Shown here in pieces: positions 18,300-27,162 of a stretch of 64,000 nt of DNA. Position 1 is the stretch's first letter; the number at the start of each line of letters is the position of its first letter. Source of the stretch: Hyphomonadaceae bacterium (GTDB taxonomy: Bacteria; Pseudomonadota; Alphaproteobacteria; Caulobacterales; Aquidulcibacteraceae); NCBI GenBank assembly GCA_021731815.1, contig JAKFWO010000036.1:24341-88340 (forward strand). Direction: 5' to 3'. The translations under genes and the position numbers were made by a program. Under the pieces are notes generated by a model. It worked only from the letters and a program-made list of their open reading frames with translations. It ran no database searches and was not told where the DNA came from.

Positions 18300-18779
18300 T
18301 TGCGGCTGACATTGTTTCAACCCGACATTCCGCAGAATCTTGGTGCAGCCATCCGGCTTTGCGCGTGTTTTGCAGTTCCTCTCGACATCGTGGAGCCCAC
18401 GGGCTTTCCGCTGACCGACAAGGCAATCCGGCGCGCGGCCATGGATTATGGGGCGCTGGCCACAATAAAACGTCATGATGGCTGGTCAGCCTATCTGGAT
18501 TTTGCGGCCGGACAGGGGCTAAGGCTCGTACTTATGTCGACAAAAGCCGAAACAATGCTCCCCGATTTTCGTTTTTCCGGCCAGGAGGCGCTCGTTCTGG
18601 GCCGCGAAACTGCCGGGGTCCCCGATGATGTGCGCCAAAATACCGCGGCACATCTGCGCATTCCCATTTGCACCGGCGCGCGGTCGTTCAATGTCATCAA
18701 TGCCGGTGCAATCGCCCTCTATGAAGGCTTGCGCCAGACTGGCGGATTCGCGTTCGACTTTAACCCACCAGCCTGTTGA
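18300..18779 (+). CDS. trmL: tRNA (cytidine(34)-2'-O)-methyltransferase TrmL
   Basis: A SPOUT methyltransferase of 159 residues that 2'-O-methylates the wobble base of tRNA-Leu isoacceptors. LTLFQPDIPQNLGAAIRLCA at the N-terminus and LVLGRETAGVPDDV plus ARSFNVINAGAIALYEGLRQ at the C-terminal knot are the conserved SAM-binding motifs. A TTG at 18300 is used as start because no ATG precedes the conserved N-terminus. It is divergent from the bc1 operon, with a 135-bp gap that must hold both promoters. Confidence 0.93.
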   Translation: MRLTLFQPDIPQNLGAAIRLCACFAVPLDIVEPTGFPLTDKAIRRAAMDYGALATIKRHDGWSAYLDFAAGQGLRLVLMSTKAETMLPDFRFSGQEALVLGRETAGVPDDVRQNTAAHLRIPICTGARSFNVINAGAIALYEGLRQTGGFAFDFNPPAC

Positions 18780-18863
18780 GGGCACGACACCCCGACAATT
18801 TTCGTTCCCGTCCCAAAACAGTCTCCGAAAGCCAGCCCCGAAAGCCAGCCCCGAAAGCCCGTC

Positions 18864-19772
18864 ATGACCGCGACTGACGATCCCCACAAGCTCGCTCTGC
18901 CTGCCGATCTCGCGACAAAGCAACAGCTCGCCCGGGACTGGTTCGAGCATTTGCGCGATGAAATCTGCGCCCTGTTCGAGCAATTGGAAGACGAGGCCCC
19001 GCCGGCGCTCTATCCCGGCGCGCCGGGCCGTTTCGAGCGCACGCTGTGGCGGCGCGGCGATGGCCTTGCCGATGCGGGGGGTGGCGTGGCCTCCCTGATG
19101 CGCGGGCGCTTTTTCGAGAAAGTGGGCGTGCATGTCTCGACGGTGTTCGGGACCTTTCCACCGGAATTCGCCCGCCAGATCGAGGGTGCTGAAGTGGATC
19201 CGCATTTCTGGGCCTCGGGCATCTCGCTCATCGCCCATTTGCGCAATCCGCGCTGTCCGGCCGCCCATATGAACACGCGCATGATCGCAACGACAAGGTC
19301 GTGGTTCGGCGGAGGAGGGGATCTCAATCCCACGCTCGCCATCGACCGGCACAAGGATGCCGCCGATGCGCGCCGTTTCCACGCCGATTTCCGCGCCTGC
19401 TGTGACCGGCACGATCCCGAATATTATCCGCGCTTCCGGGATTGGGCGGATTCCTATTTCTTCCTGCCCCATCGCAACGAGCCGCGCGGCGTCGGCGGTA
19501 TTTTCTTCGATCGCTTTCGGGACAAAAGCTGGGAGCAGGATTTCGCATTCGTGCAGGATGTCGGCAAAAGCTTTGCTTCATCCTATGGGGCGATCCTGCG
19601 CGGGCGCATGAACGAGCCCTGGACCGAGGAAGAACGCGCCGGGCAATTGTTCTGGCGCGGGCGTTATGTCGAGTTCAACCTGCTCTATGACCGCGGCACG
19701 ACCTTCGGGCTGAAGACCGGGGGCAATGTCAATGCGATCCTGTCCTCCATGCCCCCCGTCGCGACCTGGTGA
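18864..19772 (+). CDS. hemF: Oxygen-dependent coproporphyrinogen III oxidase
   Basis: Converts coproporphyrinogen III to protoporphyrinogen IX with O2 in haem synthesis, as a cytoplasmic dimer. It is 302 residues, the normal length. Conserved motifs: [45 protein letters not shown] and [19 protein letters not shown]. It follows trmL on the same strand after 84 bp. Just upstream is a short direct repeat (CGAAAGCCAGCCC, about 2.5 copies). Confidence 0.96.
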   Translation: MTATDDPHKLALPADLATKQQLARDWFEHLRDEICALFEQLEDEAPPALYPGAPGRFERTLWRRGDGLADAGGGVASLMRGRFFEKVGVHVSTVFGTFPPEFARQIEGAEVDPHFWASGISLIAHLRNPRCPAAHMNTRMIATTRSWFGGGGDLNPTLAIDRHKDAADARRFHADFRACCDRHDPEYYPRFRDWADSYFFLPHRNEPRGVGGIFFDRFRDKSWEQDFAFVQDVGKSFASSYGAILRGRMNEPWTEEERAGQLFWRGRYVEFNLLYDRGTTFGLKTGGNVNAILSSMPPVATW

Positions 19773-19898
19773 GCGACGGACGGCGCGCGTGAAGCCCGAT
19801 TGGCACCGGGCCTGTGCAGCGCGCGTGACTCACATTGCATTTATCATTTTTTAACCATAACGTGACCCGGCGGGCGATCGCGGGCGAAGGGCACGGGC

Positions 19899-20660
19899 AT
19901 GATCGGTGATAAAAAATTCCGGAACGCGGCATCGTTCGATCTGGTAAAGATGGCCAATCAGTGGCGTGCGGGCAGGCGTGCCCGGCCATTGCGGGTGTTT
20001 TTCAGCCACCGCTATGATTATGGTGTCGCACTCTACCAGGCGGTGATTGCCGGATTGCAAAACCAGTTTACGATTGTTGAAGACCTGTCTCTGACACAGG
20101 AGCAGCAATTGACCGGGCCACGCGGCGGGCAGGTCAATGATTACTCGATCGCCCAGGAAGTTGCTTCCCGGATATACACCAGCGATGTCGTGATCGCTTC
20201 GGCCCGCGTCGGAAACGGGCTTTCGGAATGGGTGTCGTTCGAGGTGGAATTGGCCGCGATCGCTTTTTCTGTTCCGGTTCTTTTCATCGAAGAACCCGGA
20301 ACGCAGCGATATGCGTCGATGGTGACGAAGCTTCAAAATATTGGGGCGAAATGTGCGGTTGCTGAAATCATCGCCGAGCCAACTGGTTATCGGCAGACCG
20401 AGACCACCAAAATTGTCGGGGCGATTGCAAGACTGGTGAAGCCGCCGGTATTTCGTGCGCCACCGGCACCCGGTATCGTCAAGGATATGCGCACCGCCTG
20501 GCGCGGACCCAACCCCTCCCGACTTGAAAGGGTCATGCACCAATGGCCATATAAAGTGCTTGAGACGCCCTTTGAAAGCAAACTTTCTTCTGATCCTGGT
20601 GATCCGTCCTGCACGCTTGCCGATGACGATGCATTCGACCGGGGTTTTGTTGCGGACTGA
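19899..20660 (+). CDS. Putative TIR-like (MTH538/DUF1863-type) domain protein
   Basis: A 253-residue protein that I assign by pattern only. LRVFFSHRYDYGVALYQAV (residues about 31-49) looks like the first strand and box of a TIR-like flavodoxin fold (VFISHxxD). IYTSDVVIASARVGNGLSEW, then SFEVELAAIAFSVPVLFIEE (about 100-135), matches the xADVVxV...SxWxxxEIELA...KPxI pattern of DUF1863, the family that includes Thoeris ThsB-type proteins. The C-terminal 80 residues are Pro-rich and not recognised. It has no membrane segment. A ribosome site (GAAGGG) precedes the ATG. The neighbours are core genes, so a defence role is only an inference. Confidence 0.55.
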   Translation: MIGDKKFRNAASFDLVKMANQWRAGRRARPLRVFFSHRYDYGVALYQAVIAGLQNQFTIVEDLSLTQEQQLTGPRGGQVNDYSIAQEVASRIYTSDVVIASARVGNGLSEWVSFEVELAAIAFSVPVLFIEEPGTQRYASMVTKLQNIGAKCAVAEIIAEPTGYRQTETTKIVGAIARLVKPPVFRAPPAPGIVKDMRTAWRGPNPSRLERVMHQWPYKVLETPFESKLSSDPGDPSCTLADDDAFDRGFVAD

Positions 20661-20717
20661 GGCGAGGCTCGGGGTCCAGCTTTTGGTTGGGAGATCTTCA
20701 TGGGAGGTGGTGTGCTG

Positions 20718-20918
20718 ATGTCCGCCTGGTCCTGCCTGAAATGCGGCGGCAATCACGCGACCCACCGGGATATTCGCGCTACAGGCCGGGGGCTGTCGAC
20801 TTTTCTCGGCTTTGACCGCACGCGGTTTACCGCTGTGACCTGCGATAGTTGTGGTGCGACTGAATTCCACCGGTGCGTCCTGTCGGGCACGCTTCGTGCG
20901 GCTGACCTCATGCGCTGA
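20718..20918 (+). CDS. Small zinc-ribbon protein
   Basis: A 66-residue protein with two CxxC knuckles, CLKCGG and CDSCGA, spaced by about 36 residues. The pattern fits COG3478-type predicted nucleic-acid-binding zinc ribbons. ATG 20718 follows GGAGGTGG at good spacing and is preferred to the in-frame ATG at 20700. Its stop overlaps the convergent ribF stop by 11 bp. It lies 57 bp after the TIR-like gene and may share its transcript. Confidence 0.75.
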   Translation: MSAWSCLKCGGNHATHRDIRATGRGLSTFLGFDRTRFTAVTCDSCGATEFHRCVLSGTLRAADLMR

Positions 20919-21855
20919 TTGCGAGAATCCTGCGTGCCTCCGCGCAATCGAGCGCGATGCGGGCCTTCAGTGCCTCCAAGCCCTCAAAGCGCATTTCGGG
21001 GCGCAGGAATTTCACCAGTTCAACGATGATCCGCGTGCCGTAAAGCTCGCCCCCGAAATCGAACAGATGCGCCTCCAATAATGGCTGACGCTCGCCCGTG
21101 GTGGGCGTGCGACCGAAATTGGCCACGCCGCCATGGTGCCGGATGGTTGCGCCCGCGCTGTCCAGCCGTTCCACGCGCACCGCATAGACGCCCATTTTCG
21201 GGTGCAATTGATCGCCGGGGCTGAGATTGGCGGTGGGAAAGCCCAGAAGCCGGCCGCGTTGTTCGCCCTTCGCCACGACGCCCTCCATCGCCCAGTACCG
21301 GCCGAGCAGGAAATTGGCGTGGTCGAGATCGCCTTCGGTCAGGGCCTCGCGGATACCGGTCGCGGAGATCTTGTCGCCGGCTTCGTCGCCGATCTGGGGT
21401 TCGACGCCCACCGCAAACCCATAAATCGCACCCAGTTCCGCCAGCCGCGCCGCATCGCCCATACGCTGGCGGCCGAAACGGAAATCGAAGCCGGCAGTCA
21501 CGGCGCGCGCGCCGATCCCCTCGACCAAAGCCGCGCGGACAAATTGCTCGTCGCTCATGGCGGCGATGGTCGCGTCAAACGGGGCCTCGATCAGCCAATC
21601 CACGCCGCTTGCCGCCAGTGCGCGGGCGCGGGTCAAAGGCGTGGTCAGGCGGAAGGGCGTGGCGTCGGGGCGAAAGAAGCGGCGGGTCGGGGGCTCGAAA
21701 CACAGGACGCCGACTTTGGTCGACGGACCGGCGAGCGCGCGTGCACGGGCGATCACCTCTCCATGGGCGCGGTGGACGCCGTCGAAACTGCCAATGGCCC
21801 AGGCGGCGCCGCGCAGATCCGCGGGGAATTCATTCCAGTGGGGGAAAATGCGCAT
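20908..21855 (-). CDS. ribF: Bifunctional riboflavin kinase / FAD synthetase
   Basis: Makes FMN and then FAD from riboflavin. The N-terminal nucleotidyltransferase domain has AIGSFDGVHRAHGEVI, a variant of GNFDGVHRGH, and later GFDFRFGRQRMGD and ISATGIREAL. The C-terminal kinase domain has GRLLGFPTANL and GVANFGRTPTTG. It is 315 residues, the usual length. It is convergent with the zinc-ribbon gene, and the MaoC-type gene lies 33 bp upstream on the same strand. Confidence 0.94.
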   Translation of the reverse strand: MRIFPHWNEFPADLRGAAWAIGSFDGVHRAHGEVIARARALAGPSTKVGVLCFEPPTRRFFRPDATPFRLTTPLTRARALAASGVDWLIEAPFDATIAAMSDEQFVRAALVEGIGARAVTAGFDFRFGRQRMGDAARLAELGAIYGFAVGVEPQIGDEAGDKISATGIREALTEGDLDHANFLLGRYWAMEGVVAKGEQRGRLLGFPTANLSPGDQLHPKMGVYAVRVERLDSAGATIRHHGGVANFGRTPTTGERQPLLEAHLFDFGGELYGTRIIVELVKFLRPEMRFEGLEALKARIALDCAEARRILAISA

Positions 21856-21888
21856 CGGGCTTTTCTGTAGCGATCGGGAGGAGAAGGA

Positions 21889-22329
21889 TTATACGGAGGC
21901 GGGCTTTGCCGCCATCTTTCGGGGTGCCAGAACGATGGCCTCGCCATCCACCACCAATTTGCCGCCGACCCGGCAGGTTGTGCGCAGGGTGACGCGTCCC
22001 TTGATCGCGTCGAGCGTGATAATCTCCACCTCGCTCTCCACCTCATCGCCCGGCCGGACCGGGCGGCGGAAATTCAGGCTCTGGCTGAGATAAATGGCAC
22101 CCGGCCCGGGCAGGACAGTGCCCAAAACCGCCGAAATATAGCCCGCCGACAACATGCCATGTGCGACCCGTGTGCCGAAGGGCGTGGTCGCGGCATAGGC
22201 CTCGTCGAGATGAACAGGATTATTGTCGCCGGTGACGGATGCGAAAAGGTCGATGTCGCCTGCTGTAACCGTGCGGCGAAGTTTTGCCTTCTGGCCCAAT
22301 TCCAGATCCTCGAAAAAAAAACCCGTCAT
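21889..22329 (-). CDS. MaoC-family (R)-specific enoyl-CoA hydratase-like protein
   Basis: A hot-dog fold protein of about 146 residues. ASVTGDNNPVHLDEAYAATT is the hydratase-2 motif with the catalytic Asp/His pair, followed by VAHGMLSAGYISAVLGTVLP. Members hydrate trans-2-enoyl-CoA to (R)-3-hydroxyacyl-CoA for polyhydroxyalkanoate or fatty acid metabolism. ATG 22329, with AAGGG upstream, is preferred to the TTG at 22359. It probably forms a transcription unit with ribF. Confidence 0.87.
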   Translation of the reverse strand: MTGFFFEDLELGQKAKLRRTVTAGDIDLFASVTGDNNPVHLDEAYAATTPFGTRVAHGMLSAGYISAVLGTVLPGPGAIYLSQSLNFRRPVRPGDEVESEVEIITLDAIKGRVTLRTTCRVGGKLVVDGEAIVLAPRKMAAKPASV

Positions 22330-22482
22330 GTTGCCCTTGCTGCGTGTCAAGACGTCCAATTGTGAAAATAGCCTGGTCTGTTTACCCTATTTTCATTGGG
22401 TCCCCCCTATAAGCGATTTGCAAGGTGCTGACCCGCTGAAAAAGGGTCACGCCATCAGGTTCCGGGGTTAAGGGAGAACGAC

Positions 22483-22869
22483 ATGGCCGTCGACATGTCC
22501 ATGCCAGTATTGGTCGTGGACGATTACCAGACCATGATCCGCATCATCAAGAATTTGCTGAAGCAGCTTGGTTTCGAAAACGTGGACGAAGCCAGCGATG
22601 GCAAGGCAGCGCTTGAAAAGATGCAGGCCGCGAAATTCGGTCTGGTCATTTCGGACTGGAATATGGAGCCGATGACCGGCTACGAGCTGCTGTGCGAGGT
22701 CCGTGCCGATGACCGCCTGAAGGGCACGCCCTTCATCATGGTCACGGCAGAATCCAAGACTGAAAACGTGATCGCTGCGAAAAAGGCCGGTGTGAACAAT
22801 TACATCGTCAAGCCGTTTAACGCTGCGACCTTGAAATCCAAGATCGAGTCGGTATTCGGCGCGTTCTAG
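22483..22869 (+). CDS. cheY: Chemotaxis response regulator CheY
   Basis: A single-domain receiver of 128 residues that, when phosphorylated, binds the flagellar switch. Asp13/Asp14 (VLVVDDYQ) form the acidic pocket, Asp58 (VISDWNM) is the phosphorylation site, Thr88 (MVTAES) and Lys110 (IVKPFN) are the switch residues. A very good ribosome site (AAGGGAGA) precedes the ATG. The cheZ-type gene follows after 56 bp, so the pair sets CheY phosphorylation and its removal. No other chemotaxis genes are in the window. Confidence 0.94.
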   Translation: MAVDMSMPVLVVDDYQTMIRIIKNLLKQLGFENVDEASDGKAALEKMQAAKFGLVISDWNMEPMTGYELLCEVRADDRLKGTPFIMVTAESKTENVIAAKKAGVNNYIVKPFNAATLKSKIESVFGAF

Positions 22870-22925
22870 ACTTTTGTCTGTCGGGTTGATTCCTTCCCGG
22901 TCAAAGCTTTCATGGGAGGCCGCCA

Positions 22926-23597
22926 ATGCCGGCGCCAGAAATTGCCGCGCAAGTGCGCGAAGCGCTAAAAGCTGTCAAGACGGCGGATCTCAAGGATCCG
23001 CGTCTCGTGGAAGTGCTGAATATATCGCAACAACTCGTTGATGCGATGCAGGCATTTTTCGGCGGTATCGACACCACGATCTATGGCGAGTTTCGCTATA
23101 TCGCGTCCTATATCGCCCGCACGCGCCAGGAAATTTCCAATCTGCGGCCCAATGACATCAAGGAAGAGCGGATTCCGCGCGCCGGGCTCGAACTCGATGC
23201 CATTATCCGCCACACGGAAGATGCGACCCACACGATCATGAGTGCGGCCGAAGCCATAATGGCCGCCAATCCGTTGGAGCCCGGCTACGCTGACTTCGTC
23301 AATGACAAGGTGCTGGACGTCTTTCAGGCCTGTTCCTTTCAGGACATCACTGGCCAGCGTATCCGCAAGGTCGTTGAGACCATGCAGCATATCGAGGAAC
23401 GCATTACCCGCTTCGTGCATGTCATGGGGGTCGAGGACGCGGTCATCGAGGAAACCGAGGAAGACCGGCGGCGCAAGAAACTGCTGCTCAACGGTCCCCA
23501 GCTCATTGGCGAGGCGAAGAAGCAGGATGATGTCGACGAATTGTTCGGCAATAACGGGCCGCCAAGCCAGAACGATATCGACGCCTTGTTTGGCTGA
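22926..23597 (+). CDS. cheZ: CheZ-family CheY-P phosphatase
   Basis: A helical protein of 223 residues. CSFQDITGQRIRKVVETMQH (residues 136-155) is the CheZ active-site region, with Asp140 and Gln144 in the positions of E. coli Asp143/Gln147. The C-terminus is acidic and ends QNDIDALFG, the sort of amphipathic tail that binds CheY. An almost identical motif, QDDVDELFG, lies 15 residues earlier. It sits directly after cheY. The very long helices (residues about 10-70 and 85-115) fit the CheZ four-helix dimer. Confidence 0.88.
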   Translation: MPAPEIAAQVREALKAVKTADLKDPRLVEVLNISQQLVDAMQAFFGGIDTTIYGEFRYIASYIARTRQEISNLRPNDIKEERIPRAGLELDAIIRHTEDATHTIMSAAEAIMAANPLEPGYADFVNDKVLDVFQACSFQDITGQRIRKVVETMQHIEERITRFVHVMGVEDAVIEETEEDRRRKKLLLNGPQLIGEAKKQDDVDELFGNNGPPSQNDIDALFG

Positions 23598-23712
23598 TCT
23601 TGTTCATTGCTGATTTCGGCCCAGGTTGCCCCCCGCGACTGGAAGTGTCTGCCTATCCGCTTTCAATGACTGTGCGAACATGGCTGCACAGCAAATCGGT
23701 CCCCATGGCTCC

Positions 23713-24543
23713 TCAAATGACGGGAGGAAGGGTTGGGATCGCGAATGTGGCGACACAGGCCGGGGCGCTTGCCAGCGTTTCCGCAGAGGCCAGCATCAGC
23801 GGCCCGGTAGTATGAACGTCCTGATGCAATTGCTGGCCGAGGATGATGGCAATGCGCGCTGCGCCGTAATTTGCTGAGACCTTGAACGCACCACCGTGAC
23901 TTGATGCCACGCCAATCGCTTCAGCTGCACGCAGGTTCAACGCGTCTGGCAAGGCATTCGAACCTTCGAGCGAGATCGACATGCCGCCCCAACCGGCCGG
24001 CAGCGCGACTTCATAGTCTGAGCGGGTGTTGATCAGGACTTCTTGCACGCGCACTGGCGATGGCGGTGCCGCGCGGGCCTCGGCAATGCCGGTGCCATCG
24101 ATTGCGGTGCGGCTTTGCCAGCCATTGGCTGATTTGCGAATCATTGCTTCAGGTGACCGCGGAAAAGCGGCCGCGTCATCGCCCTGATGCGCCACCGGCA
24201 GGCTGAAGAAGATCTGCAAGCCGCGCACCGGGCCGCCGCCGTCCGGCGGAATCTCTTCATGGATTATTCTCCGCGACGCGCGGATCCAATGCAGTCCGCC
24301 TGGTCGAATTTCATGCTGTTCACCGAGGCTGTCTTGGTTGCGAAAGCCATTTGGAGAATCGGCGAACAAACAGGTTCCCGCCGAGAAAGCGGCATGTGGA
24401 TGCGCGGGGAAGGTCGGTCCCTACATCTCGAACCAGTCGATATTGAGCACTGGACCGATCAGATTATCGAATGCCTGTCGTGGATATTGCCGGGCAGACA
24501 AGACTTCGCCGCGATTCGCTACCGATGGAATGAAAGCGGTTGA
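23713..24543 (-). pseudogene. Pirin-family protein interrupted by an in-frame amber codon
   Basis: Reading the minus strand from about 24525, RGEVLSARQYPRQAFDNLIG and then PVLNIDWFEM lead to a TAG at 24423-24421. The same frame continues GPTFPAHPHAAFSAGTCLF, DSLGEQHEIRPGGLHWIRA, RRIIHEEIPPDGGGPVRG and LQIFFSLPVAHQ, with no further stop until 23713. This order is the pirin (bicupin) N-terminal and C-terminal domain arrangement. Only the single TAG breaks it, so the lesion is young, or a sequencing error, or suppressed. No clear start codon was identified. Pirins are iron-binding cupins; some are quercetinases. Confidence 0.75.
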
Positions 24544-24694
24544 AAATCGGATGATGGCAGGATTTCTGATGGAGATAAACAATACAAATTGCGGGTTTCG
24601 TCCTGATTATGGTTATTACGCCAACGATTTGATTTGGTGCCAAAGCAAAAAGTTCTTCGCGTGAAGTCCGTTCCCGTCCGCTTGCTTTGGTCAA

Positions 24695-26053
24695 CTATTG
24701 TTGTTTCTTTTCAGCAGTTGAATTTTTTTCGTCACCCAAATCGACTGGCAGCCGCCGCCGGATTTTCAGTGCCGCATGAAGCTTTGATCTGTCAAGCGCT
24801 CCCTCCCAGCGTGCGACCACGAGCGTCGCCACCGCATTGCCGATGAAATTGGTCAGCGCGCGGCATTCGCTCATGAAGCGGTCGATGCCGAGGATCAGCG
24901 CCATGCCCGCGATGGGAATATCGGGCACAACCGACAAGGTGGTGGCAAGCGTGACGAAGCCGGCCCCGGTCACGCCGGCGGCACCCTTCGAACTGATCAT
25001 TGCCACCAACAGCAACAAAATCTGTTGTTCGAGGCTGAGCGGGGTGTTGGTCGCCTGGGCGATGAACAAGGCCGCCATGGTCATATAGATATTGGTGCCG
25101 TCGAGATTGAAGGAATAACCCGTGGGCACGACCAGCCCGACCACCGGCTTTTCTGCGCCGGCTTTTTCGAGCTTCTCGATCAGCGAGGGCAGGGCTGCCT
25201 CGGAAGATGACGTGCCCAGAACCAGCACCAGTTCGGAACGCAGATAGACCAGCAGCCGCCAGAGTGAGAATCCGGCAATCCTGGCGATCGGTGCCAGAAA
25301 CAGGATCATGAACACAATGCTGGTCAAATAGAATGTGGCGACCAGTTTTCCGAGGCCGAGCAGGGTTTCGATGCCATATTTGCCGATGGTGAAGGCCATC
25401 GCTCCGAAAACGCCAATGGGGGCCGCGCGCATCACGATATCGACGATCCTGAAAATCACCGGGCCGAAATCGCTGATGGCGCTGGTGATCCGCGCGCCTT
25501 TCGCGCCCAGCATGGCGAGCGCGACGCCCGTCAGGATGGAGACCAGCAGCACTTGCAGGATCTGGCCGGAGGTGAAGCTGCTGACCAGCGAATCCGGTAT
25601 GATATTCAGCAGGAAGCCGGCGATCGATTGGTCCTTTGCCTTGCCCTGAAATTCGCGGATGGAATCGGAATCGAGGCTTGCCGGGTCGATATCGAGGCCC
25701 GCCCCGGGCTGGACGATGTTGCCGACCACCAGGCCGACGATCAGCGCAAGGGTGGAAAAAATGAGGAAATAACCGAGTGCCTTGGCACCGACGCGCCCGA
25801 CACTTTCCAGCGTCTTCATGGAGGCGATGCCCGCCACCACAGTGCAGAAGATGACGGGCGCGATGATCATCTTGACGAGCTTGATGAACGCATCGCCCAA
25901 TGGCTTCAGGCTCTCGCCAAACGCCGGAAAGAAATGGCCGACCGCGATCCCGATCAGCATGGCGACCAGCACCTGCGCATAAAGGCTGCGATACCACGCC
26001 TTTCGCGCGATGGGGGTCTCGTCGCGGATCGCGCTTGTATCTGGTCCGGGCAT
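24695..26053 (-). CDS. Dicarboxylate/amino acid:cation symporter (DAACS, DctA/GltP-like)
   Basis: An inner-membrane carrier of 452 residues with the GltPh fold. [18 protein letters not shown] is the first conserved helix motif, [10 protein letters not shown] is the HP1 serine-rich hairpin, and [20 protein letters not shown] is the NxDGT-type TM7 motif binding Na+ or H+. ATG 26053 is preferred over GTG 26059 because AGGGGAAG is correctly spaced for it. It is the last gene of the eight-gene minus-strand operon, so its physiological cargo may be a uronate-derived acid; the family itself carries C4-dicarboxylates or glutamate. Confidence 0.9.
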   Translation of the reverse strand: MPGPDTSAIRDETPIARKAWYRSLYAQVLVAMLIGIAVGHFFPAFGESLKPLGDAFIKLVKMIIAPVIFCTVVAGIASMKTLESVGRVGAKALGYFLIFSTLALIVGLVVGNIVQPGAGLDIDPASLDSDSIREFQGKAKDQSIAGFLLNIIPDSLVSSFTSGQILQVLLVSILTGVALAMLGAKGARITSAISDFGPVIFRIVDIVMRAAPIGVFGAMAFTIGKYGIETLLGLGKLVATFYLTSIVFMILFLAPIARIAGFSLWRLLVYLRSELVLVLGTSSSEAALPSLIEKLEKAGAEKPVVGLVVPTGYSFNLDGTNIYMTMAALFIAQATNTPLSLEQQILLLLVAMISSKGAAGVTGAGFVTLATTLSVVPDIPIAGMALILGIDRFMSECRALTNFIGNAVATLVVARWEGALDRSKLHAALKIRRRLPVDLGDEKNSTAEKKQQ

Positions 26054-26055
26054 GG

Positions 26056-27162
26056 TCACTTCCCCTGTGTTCCGTTCCGTTGGAGGCGGAAGCGTTGCAC
26101 AGGCTTGCCGGTGCTGACCTCGCCGACATAAATATTGCCCCGCCCATCGATTGCGATGGTGTGCGGCCGGCGAAACTCGCCCCGATTTGAGCCCTCACGG
26201 CCGAACCGGCCAGCAATATTGGCGGTCGCACGGTCGATGATCCGGACTTCGCCATTGCTGCCATCGACCACAAGCAGATGCGTCTCGCTGCCCTTGGGCC
26301 ACATTGCGCTGTCCCAGACGCTGCCGACGCTCCCGGTTGCGCCACCCGTTCCGCCGCCGGTTTCCGGGCGCTGAACCAGATCGGCGATCCAGCGGCCCTC
26401 GCGGGTGAAGGCTTGCAGCCGGTTATTGGGCCGGTCGCCGACAAAGAGGGTGCCATCCCGTGCCAGCGTAATTCCGTGCGGCTGCATCAGCTGGCTGGTG
26501 CGGTCGACGACCGCGCCATCAACCGGTGCGTGGCCATAGGCACCCCAATGGCGTTTATAGGATCCGTTCCCGGCATCGAAGACGATGACCCGGCGATTGC
26601 TGTAGCCATCGGCAACGAAGATCTCACCTCTTTCGGGATCCACCACCATGCCTGACACGCGGCCAAGCTGGCCATTCTCATTGCTGCCTTTCGAGGGGCC
26701 GCTTTCACCAATGCGCAGCAGAAAACGGCCGGCGGCGGAATATTTGACGATGAAGCCGTCATTTTCCCCATTGCCGCTGATCCAGACGCTGCCATCGCTT
26801 TTGTCGATGGCGATGCTGTGTTCGCGGTGCGGCCAATTCTCTCCGCGCCGGCCGATTGGCCAATGTGCGACGACCTTGCCTTTCCGGTTGAAGACCACCA
26901 GCGGCGGTGCCGCCACCGAGCCCGCCAGAATTTCATCTCCGGTGATCGATTCCGGCCGGTTCAACACCCAGATCCGGTTTTTCCGGTCAATTGCCAATCC
27001 GGTGACATGGCCCAGAAGCCATCTGCCGGGCAATGGTCCGGGCCAGCCGGCATCGACGGCGAAATGTGGCCGGGCGAAAGGTGGCTGGGCGAAAAGCGGT
27101 TGAGCGAACCGGGAGCCGGGGGCCAGAAGCGCAATGACACACGCAAGCAGAAATGCCTTCAT
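26056..27162 (-). CDS. Exported NHL-repeat beta-propeller protein
   Basis: A signal peptide ([18 protein letters not shown]) precedes about six NHL/SMP30-like blades: [72 protein letters not shown] and [16 protein letters not shown]. These propellers bind ligands or, in some cases, act as peptidyl-alpha-hydroxyglycine lyases or lactonases; no catalytic set could be assigned. It overlaps the GH28 gene by 4 nt, so a periplasmic job in glycan breakdown is likely from context. The segment after the signal repeats ([14 protein letters not shown]). Confidence 0.8.
   Translation of the reverse strand: MKAFLLACVIALLAPGSRFAQPLFAQPPFARPHFAVDAGWPGPLPGRWLLGHVTGLAIDRKNRIWVLNRPESITGDEILAGSVAAPPLVVFNRKGKVVAHWPIGRRGENWPHREHSIAIDKSDGSVWISGNGENDGFIVKYSAAGRFLLRIGESGPSKGSNENGQLGRVSGMVVDPERGEIFVADGYSNRRVIVFDAGNGSYKRHWGAYGHAPVDGAVVDRTSQLMQPHGITLARDGTLFVGDRPNNRLQAFTREGRWIADLVQRPETGGGTGGATGSVGSVWDSAMWPKGSETHLLVVDGSNGEVRIIDRATANIAGRFGREGSNRGEFRRPHTIAIDGRGNIYVGEVSTGKPVQRFRLQRNGTQGK

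Noticed and set aside
24792..26456. 554-codon minus-strand frame overlapping the DctA-like gene
   Set aside because: Same strand but another frame; the DctA-like frame carries clear GltPh motifs, and this one reads as an Arg/His-rich artefact.
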